This document shows, piece by piece, positions 22,051 to 27,310 of a stretch of 27,310 nt of DNA; positions within the stretch are counted from its first letter, which is position 1; each line of letters starts with the position of its first letter. The DNA is from JANYBT01 sp038211475 (GTDB lineage Bacteria; Acidobacteriota; Terriglobia; Terriglobales; Acidobacteriaceae): the NCBI GenBank assembly GCA_038211475.1, contig JBBQVN010000038.1:1-27310 (forward strand). The letters are read 5' to 3'. The notes below the pieces were generated by a model. It was not told the origin of the DNA, searched no databases, and saw only the letters and a program-made list of their open reading frames with translations. The position numbers and the translations under genes were made by a program.

Positions 22051-23796
22051 TTGACCCAAGCAACATCTCATCTTATTGCGCCGCACGGCGGCGAACTAGT
22101 CAATCTGCTGGTTGGAGCAGACCGAGCTGCTGAACTTAAGTCCCAATCCCGGGAATGGCCTTCGTGGGATCTGACGGGGCGGCAGTTATGCGATTTGGAG
22201 TTGTTGACCAGCGGTGGCTTTTCGCCGCTGCGAGGCTTCATGAACCGAGCCGATTATGAGGGCGTCTGCCACAATATGCGGCTGGCAAATGGCACGCTGT
22301 GGCCGATGCCAATCACCCTGGACGTCACGGAAGAATTTGCCACGAAGCTGACTGCCGGCAGCAGCAAAGTGGCGCTGCGCGACCCCGAGGGAGTGATGCT
22401 CGCGGTGCTGCACGTTGAGGATATCTGGCACCCCGACCGTGCGGCGGAAGCCAAGGCAGTCTTTGGCACCACCAGTGAGCGGCACCCGGGCGCGGACTAC
22501 GCGATGAACAAGGGCAACGGCTGGTACGTTGGAGGCAAAGTCGAGAGTTGCCAAGCTGCATCCCACTATGATTTCAAACAACTGCGGCTGACGCCGGCTG
22601 AGTTACGCGCGGAGTTCGCCCGCCTGGGCTGGCGTCGAACCGTCGCATTCCAAACGCGAAACCCCATGCATCGAGCCCATCAGGAACTGACCTTCCGGGC
22701 GGCGAAGCAGGTGGAAGCGAATCTGCTGATCCATCCTTCGGTGGGCATGACCAAGCCGGGAGATGTGGACTACTACACGCGGGTGCGGTGCTACCAGCTG
22801 CTGATGTCCAAGTACCCTGCGGGGACGGTGAAGCTGGCGATGTTGCCGCTGGCCATGCGCATGGGTGGACCGCGGGAAGCGATGTGGCACGGGCTAATCC
22901 GCAAGAACCACGGCTGTACTCACTTGATTGTGGGACGCGACCACGCGGGACCAGGCAACGACAAAGACGGCAAGCCATTCTACGGACCGTACGATGCCCA
23001 GGAATTGTTCAAGAAGCACGAAGCCGAGATGGGAGTCACCATGGTGCCATTCAGCATGATGGTGTATCTGGAAGATCAGGACCAATACGTGCCCGACAAC
23101 GAGGTACCCAAGGGCTCGCGTGTGCTGAATATTTCGGGAACCGAACTGCGGCAGCGATTGAACGAAGGCCGGGACATTCCGAGCTGGTTCACCTATCCAG
23201 AAGTGGTGCAGGAATTGCGTCGCAGCTATCCGCCGCGGCACAAGCAGGGCTTTACCGTATTCTTCAGCGGCCTCTCCGGGTCGGGGAAGTCGACGATCGC
23301 CAACATCCTGCATACCAAGTTTCTGGAAGTGGGCGGACGCCCGGTGACCATGCTGGATGGAGATTTGGTGCGGAAGAACCTGTCGTCGGAACTTGGATTC
23401 TCCAAAGAACACCGGGACATCAACATCCGGCGCATTGGATATGTAGCTTCTGAGATCACCAAGAACGGCGGGATTGCGATCTGCGCTCCCATCGCTCCCT
23501 ACGAGGCCACGCGGAAATTCGTGCGCGAGAACATTGAGTCGATGGGCGGATTTATTCTGGTGCACATCTCAACCTCAGTGGAAGTGTGCGAGCAGCGCGA
23601 CCGCAAGGGTTTGTACGCCAAGGCTCGGGCGGGGATCCTCAAGGAATTCACCGGAATCTCAGATCCATACGAGACGCCGACGAACGCCGAGGTGGTCATC
23701 GACACAGCGCAAATGTCCGCTGAAGAAGCCGCCCAGGGAATCATTCTGCATCTGGAGCGCGAAGGCTTCATCGGAGTAGATCGCAACCAAGCGTAG
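22051..23796 (+). CDS. Bifunctional sulfate adenylyltransferase / adenylylsulfate kinase
   Basis: The 581-residue protein makes APS from sulfate and ATP, then phosphorylates it to PAPS. The adenylyltransferase part covers about 1-390 with LTSGGFSPLRGFMN (52-65), the catalytic QTRNPMHRAH (201-210), and GRDHAGPG (295-302). The APS kinase part covers about 395-575 with P-loop GLSGSGKST (407-415), DGDLVRKNLSSELGFS (436-451) and a CAPIAPY loop (478-484). The fusion order resembles the sat/cysC fusions of Aquifex and others. TTG at 22051 is chosen because GGTGGAGG lies 10 bases upstream and the protein then begins MTQATSHLIAPHGGELVNLL, the family start. The exporter and CysQ genes follow, so it is the head of a sulfur set. 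No PAPS reductase or sulfotransferase is present. Confidence 0.93.
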   Translation: MTQATSHLIAPHGGELVNLLVGADRAAELKSQSREWPSWDLTGRQLCDLELLTSGGFSPLRGFMNRADYEGVCHNMRLANGTLWPMPITLDVTEEFATKLTAGSSKVALRDPEGVMLAVLHVEDIWHPDRAAEAKAVFGTTSERHPGADYAMNKGNGWYVGGKVESCQAASHYDFKQLRLTPAELRAEFARLGWRRTVAFQTRNPMHRAHQELTFRAAKQVEANLLIHPSVGMTKPGDVDYYTRVRCYQLLMSKYPAGTVKLAMLPLAMRMGGPREAMWHGLIRKNHGCTHLIVGRDHAGPGNDKDGKPFYGPYDAQELFKKHEAEMGVTMVPFSMMVYLEDQDQYVPDNEVPKGSRVLNISGTELRQRLNEGRDIPSWFTYPEVVQELRRSYPPRHKQGFTVFFSGLSGSGKSTIANILHTKFLEVGGRPVTMLDGDLVRKNLSSELGFSKEHRDINIRRIGYVASEITKNGGIAICAPIAPYEATRKFVRENIESMGGFILVHISTSVEVCEQRDRKGLYAKARAGILKEFTGISDPYETPTNAEVVIDTAQMSAEEAAQGIILHLEREGFIGVDRNQA

Positions 23797-23851
23797 GCCG
23801 CAAGCCAGCGCGAACAGTAATCCATAGAAGTTGAGGGGCGCATTCGACTCG

Positions 23852-24622
23852 ATGTATTTGCTCTTGGCCAAAGTATTGATCGGCTTCTGTGTAGGAACGC
23901 TGATCGGCATGACCGGATTAGGCGGTGGCGTACTGCTGCTGCCTATGCTGATCTTCGGTTTGCACATACGGCCAATCATCGCCGTGGGTTCGGATGCGCT
24001 TTTCAATTTCACGACGAAAATTCCCGCCAGCTTCATGCACTTGAAGAAAGGGACAGTGCGGCGGAAAGTGGTGCTGGCTCTGGCCCTGGGGAGTATGCCC
24101 GGGTCGGTGGTTGGGGTTACTTTTTTGAACCATCTGCGCAACGTTTACGGCGCGGGCGTGGACACGTTCATTAAGATGGCGATCGGCATCCTGCTGGTCT
24201 GCATTCCGGTTCTGTTGCTGTTTCAGACAAAGATTGAAGACAGCGTATCCCATCGTCCACCGACCATGAAGTCGTTCATTGGGATAACACTCATTGGGTT
24301 GGTGTCGGGAATTCTGGTTGGAATGACATCGGTGGGATCGGGCAGCATCGTGATGATGCTTTTGCTGCTATTTTACAGCTTCCACCCGCGGGTCATGGTG
24401 GGTACCGACATTGTGCATGCGGTGTTTCTGACCGGAGTCACCAGCGCGTTGCACTATCGAATCGGAAACGTAAACTTACCGCTGGTGGGGGCATTGCTAA
24501 TCGGCTCCATCCCGGGAGGGATTTTGGGCTCTCATTTGAGCACTCGGGTGCCCCTACCCTGGTTGCGCAGAATCCTGTGCGTGGTGTTGTTGGCCACCGG
24601 GGTGAGGATGCTTATTGCCTGA
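23852..24622 (+). CDS. TauE/SafE (TSUP) family membrane transporter
   Basis: The 256-residue protein has about eight hydrophobic helices in two related halves. The first half has GLGGGVLLLPML (22-33) and VGSDALFNFTTKIPASFMHL (45-64). The second has GMTSVGSGSIVMM (158-169) and VGTDIVHAVFLTGVTSALHY (183-202). The family moves sulfite, sulfonates or other sulfur anions. Its place between the PAPS synthase and CysQ favours a sulfur substrate, perhaps sulfate uptake or sulfite export. The start at 23852 (ATG) is my choice. TTG at 23831 in the same frame would add seven residues. It lies 55 bases after the synthase and 16 bases before cysQ. Confidence 0.88.
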   Translation: MYLLLAKVLIGFCVGTLIGMTGLGGGVLLLPMLIFGLHIRPIIAVGSDALFNFTTKIPASFMHLKKGTVRRKVVLALALGSMPGSVVGVTFLNHLRNVYGAGVDTFIKMAIGILLVCIPVLLLFQTKIEDSVSHRPPTMKSFIGITLIGLVSGILVGMTSVGSGSIVMMLLLLFYSFHPRVMVGTDIVHAVFLTGVTSALHYRIGNVNLPLVGALLIGSIPGGILGSHLSTRVPLPWLRRILCVVLLATGVRMLIA

Positions 24623-24638
24623 TTTTTTGTGAGAATTC

Positions 24639-25457
24639 ATGACGACATCGAACAGTGACATTCTGTCCCGAATCCATGCGGCGCTGGAAGCCGGCCGCGA
24701 AGTGTTGAACCGCTATACGCCGGGCGCGATTGAGGCGGAGTTTAAAGTGGGTCACGATCCGGTGACAGAGGCCGACCGGGCAGTGGACTCATTGCTGCGG
24801 CAGAACCTGCTCCGAGACGGCGAAGGCTGGCTGTCTGAGGAGAGCGTGGATGATTTCACGCGCCTGGACAAGAAGAGGGTCTGGGTAGTCGATCCCCTGG
24901 ATGGCACGAGAGAATTTGTGAAGGGCATCCCGGAGTTTTGTATCTCGGTGGCGTACGTCGAAGACGGCGTGCCGGTTGCCGGGGGCATTTGCAATCCGGC
25001 CACGGACCAGCTAATTCTGGGATCGCTGGAGACGGGCGTCACATGCAATGGGAAAGCCACCCAACCTGGCCAGCGAACTTCGCTCGAGGGAGCTTTGACG
25101 CTGGCCAGCCGCAGCGAAGTGAAGCGGGGCGAGTGGAAGGAATTTGAAGGCGGAAAGCTGAAGATTTTGCCCATGGGATCGGTGGCCTACAAGTTGGGCC
25201 TGGTGGCGGCTGGGTTGGCAGACGTGACGTTTACCCTGACGCCCAAGAACGAGTGGGACGTGGCGGCGGGTGCCGCGCTGGTGGCGAGCGCGGGTGGGTT
25301 CGTCGGCACGCTGGACGCCAAACCGCTGCGGTGCAACAACCGGAATCCCCTGCTCTCTGGTTTGCTGGCATGCGGCCCGCACTTGCGCGAAGAGTTACTC
25401 ACGCTGGTGGACGGACACATTACGACGGCGGGAAAATCGGTTAGAGGCTCGGATTAG
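24639..25457 (+). CDS. cysQ: 3'(2'),5'-bisphosphate nucleotidase, CysQ-like, of the inositol monophosphatase family
   Basis: The 272-residue protein has the lithium-sensitive metal sites of the family: DPVTEAD (40-46), SEES with E67/E68 (66-69), WVVDPLDGTREFVKG (82-96) with D85, D88 and the GT pair, and NEWDVAAGAALV (204-215). In sulfate assimilation CysQ hydrolyses PAP, the by-product of PAPS use, to AMP. Inositol monophosphatase activity is the main alternative. The neighbouring PAPS-producing gene makes the CysQ role much more likely. The ATG is 16 bases after the transporter stop. Its stop overlaps the lyase stop on the other strand at 25454-25457. Confidence 0.88.
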   Translation: MTTSNSDILSRIHAALEAGREVLNRYTPGAIEAEFKVGHDPVTEADRAVDSLLRQNLLRDGEGWLSEESVDDFTRLDKKRVWVVDPLDGTREFVKGIPEFCISVAYVEDGVPVAGGICNPATDQLILGSLETGVTCNGKATQPGQRTSLEGALTLASRSEVKRGEWKEFEGGKLKILPMGSVAYKLGLVAAGLADVTFTLTPKNEWDVAAGAALVASAGGFVGTLDAKPLRCNNRNPLLSGLLACGPHLREELLTLVDGHITTAGKSVRGSD

Positions 25458-27310
25458 TCCTCCACGCTTTCTGCATCGGAGCAGTAGCGAGACGAGCCGC
25501 CGGATTCGACGTTCCACTCGCAGGCGAGAACAGGCCCTTTGCAGCGGAGCATCGACTGGTTGGAAATGTCCACAAAGCTGCCATTCGCGAGCATCACGCT
25601 ACTTGTCCCCGCCGACTCCCTTTTCCAGACCACGAATTCGGCATCGCTCGATACCGCTCCGTGGGACCAAGTCTGACCCTTCTCCCCGAACAGGAAAACC
25701 CATTCGGCTCCGCCATTGCGATAAGAGTAAGCAGTGGTAGAGCCCTCGCCAACCGTCTGCGGAAGCTGCGAAAAATCGCTCGATACGTTCTCGATATCCT
25801 CTGTGGGAACAATCAAAAAAACGCATTCGGCAGAACCGGTGACTGTGGCGCGAAACTCCAGGACGAATGTTTTTTCCTCTCGTCCATAGCACGGCGACCA
25901 GACGGACTCGACCACCTGTTGACTCCATACGTCTTTGGCGGCGTGGACGAGGGCTAATCCGCGCGACGTGCCTTGCCTGCAAAACCGGCCCGAACCCACC
26001 GGGCGGAGGTCCGGTGCGAGTCGCCATGGAACTTCGTATTGGTGCTCCCCCTTCGCAATCATGACATCCCGGACCAAGAAGAATCCCGCACTGAAAGCCA
26101 CCACTGAGCGACGGTGTATGACCGGATCGACCAAGCGAGAGTAGCCGTTGTGCTCGCCGGCGAATAGGTCGAAAGATTGACTCTTAACGAAGCAACTGAC
26201 GGTTGCTTGGGCCACTGTCCTCCAGGAGAACGGCCCCGCCGGCTCGGACTGGCTCATGCCGTCCACCTGCACAGTGTTGTGCATGGCGGTGCCGCGGAAG
26301 CGGTCGCGCCGATTGTCTTCACCTACGTACTGCGATGTACCCGAGTCAATGAGCAGAGGCTCTCCACTGGATTTCAAGCAGATGCTGAGACAGTCAGCAT
26401 GGCTATGACCGCTGCTCGGGCGGGGCCAGCAAGTAACGGTCAAATGACTCGCCGGAGAGGGGAGAGTCAACAAGTACACGGCGCTGTCTGGCAGTGCGGT
26501 TGAGGCTGGGGCAGGAAGCTGGGGTGAGATGCGATCAAACTCGGCGACACCCTCGGCGCCTAAGAGCCAGACGGTTTCTTCCCTGAGGCCTCGGGCCACT
26601 GCTTTGAAGTCAGCGCGATCAAAGAAAACTGCGCCGGTAGAAAGCGGATCGGCAAGGTGCTGGCCGCGGTTGCGACGAGGGTCAAACAGCCTGCCGCCAT
26701 CGTCGTCGCCGAAGTTCGCAGGCGGCCCGTCACGTGTTAGCAGGTACAGGGCCTCCATCATCTTGCGCAAGGTGGAACGGAAAGTGGCGGGTAACTGTTG
26801 ACCGTTGCTCTTAGCCAAGATCGCGGCGTGCAAGAAGAAGTCGAGGGCGTACACGTGATAGTAGCTGGACTGCTCAAAATACAAACCGTCTCCTGCAACC
26901 TGGCAGTCCGCCTGCTCCAGGATGATATGCCAGCCGCGAGATTTCCACCGGGCTGCGGATTTCAGCTCGGGACAAAGAGTTCCCAGGAAGAACAGCGCAA
27001 CGGCCTCGCCGAGCAGGTGGGTATTGGGCGAGAAGTATGTGGAAAGATAGCGCTCGATGTGACGCCCGTTGAGTGCCTGGGCAGCGAGCCATGACTGGCG
27101 AAATGCTGCCGGCAATGCGGTGGAGCCTTCGAGTAGGTGGTAAATCCACAGCCACGACAAGCTGCGGAAAGCAACTTCCAGACTGCTAGCCCAGTTGATG
27201 CCGATCGGGTAGGGATTTTCCTGATGCCAACTCTGCCACTGCCGAAACATTTCATCGGTGTACTTGCGATCGCCAGTGAATCGGTAGGCCTTGGCGAGTG
27301 TCACCCAATG
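25454..27310 (-). CDS. Heparinase II/III-like polysaccharide lyase, N-terminus outside window
   Basis: At least 618 residues are visible. The open frame continues past the right edge (His-Trp before the GTG at 27304), so the start is missing. The first half is a helical toroid with RFTGDRKY, INWASSLEVAFRS, FSPNTHLLGEA (asparagine and histidine of the lyase site) and EQSSYYHVYALDFF with catalytic-type tyrosines. The second half is the beta-sandwich with SSGHSHADCLS and GTAMHNTVQVDG, both typical of the family. Such enzymes split uronic-acid-containing polysaccharides by beta-elimination, and they occur in exopolysaccharide clusters as well as in uptake systems. No signal peptide can be judged. 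The substrate is unknown. Confidence 0.9.
   Translation of the reverse strand, partial: HWVTLAKAYRFTGDRKYTDEMFRQWQSWHQENPYPIGINWASSLEVAFRSLSWLWIYHLLEGSTALPAAFRQSWLAAQALNGRHIERYLSTYFSPNTHLLGEAVALFFLGTLCPELKSAARWKSRGWHIILEQADCQVAGDGLYFEQSSYYHVYALDFFLHAAILAKSNGQQLPATFRSTLRKMMEALYLLTRDGPPANFGDDDGGRLFDPRRNRGQHLADPLSTGAVFFDRADFKAVARGLREETVWLLGAEGVAEFDRISPQLPAPASTALPDSAVYLLTLPSPASHLTVTCWPRPSSGHSHADCLSICLKSSGEPLLIDSGTSQYVGEDNRRDRFRGTAMHNTVQVDGMSQSEPAGPFSWRTVAQATVSCFVKSQSFDLFAGEHNGYSRLVDPVIHRRSVVAFSAGFFLVRDVMIAKGEHQYEVPWRLAPDLRPVGSGRFCRQGTSRGLALVHAAKDVWSQQVVESVWSPCYGREEKTFVLEFRATVTGSAECVFLIVPTEDIENVSSDFSQLPQTVGEGSTTAYSYRNGGAEWVFLFGEKGQTWSHGAVSSDAEFVVWKRESAGTSSVMLANGSFVDISNQSMLRCKGPVLACEWNVESGGSSRYCSDAESVED

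Overview
The window looks like a chromosomal segment from a soil- or sediment-type member of the Acidobacteriota (Terriglobia/Koribacter-like). This assignment is inference. It rests on the gene set, on frequent GTG and TTG starts, on moderately high GC, and on interspersed intergenic repeats of a kind I associate with those genomes. I found no rRNA, tRNA, transposase, integrase, phage gene or CRISPR array. Most of the sequence is well-kept core metabolism.

Layout. (1) 1-1866: the tail of a membrane protein, the ribonucleotide-reductase regulator nrdR, and an NAD-type isocitrate dehydrogenase. (2) 1867-2671: an 800-base gene-free stretch holding a perfect 138-base direct duplication, palindromes and REP-like units. 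(3) 2672-10604: ferrochelatase (hemH), then a quinol-oxidising bc-type complex made of a Rieske protein, a b6-like cytochrome b, a long subunit-IV-like protein and a very large membrane-anchored cytochrome c with eight CXXCH haem sites, then a copper-protein-like lipoprotein. A strong terminator follows. (4) 10689-16578: a tightly packed run for haem A/O synthesis and probably terminal oxidase assembly: ctaA, ctaB, an ABC ATPase, a 71-residue two-helix protein, an ABC-2 permease, a DUF420/CtaM-like protein, an unusual HEAT plus lipoyl-like membrane protein, and a DUF218 protein. (5) 16648-17691: a two-cluster ferredoxin and ssb, divergently transcribed around an inverted repeat. (6) 18174-21741: a family-2 glycosyltransferase, a small secreted basic protein on the other strand, and an Sfp-type phosphopantetheinyl transferase translationally coupled to a polysaccharide flippase. 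(7) 22051-25457: a fused sulfate adenylyltransferase/APS kinase, a TauE-type anion exporter and a CysQ-like phosphatase. (8) 25454-27310: a heparinase II/III-like polysaccharide lyase, cut by the window end.

How the genes fit together. Regions 3 and 4 form a respiratory module. It makes haem, builds a quinol:cytochrome c oxidoreductase in which one octahaem subunit replaces cytochrome c1 and probably the soluble carriers, and supplies haem A and assembly factors for a haem-copper oxidase that lies outside the window. Regions 6 to 8 read as envelope polysaccharide export beside PAPS production and PAP removal, with a polysaccharide lyase. This raises, without proving, the possibility of a sulfated exopolysaccharide. 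The most unusual items are the octahaem subunit, the HEAT/barrel-sandwich protein, the ABC exporter with an embedded small membrane protein inside the haem A/O cluster, and the duplicated intergenic block.
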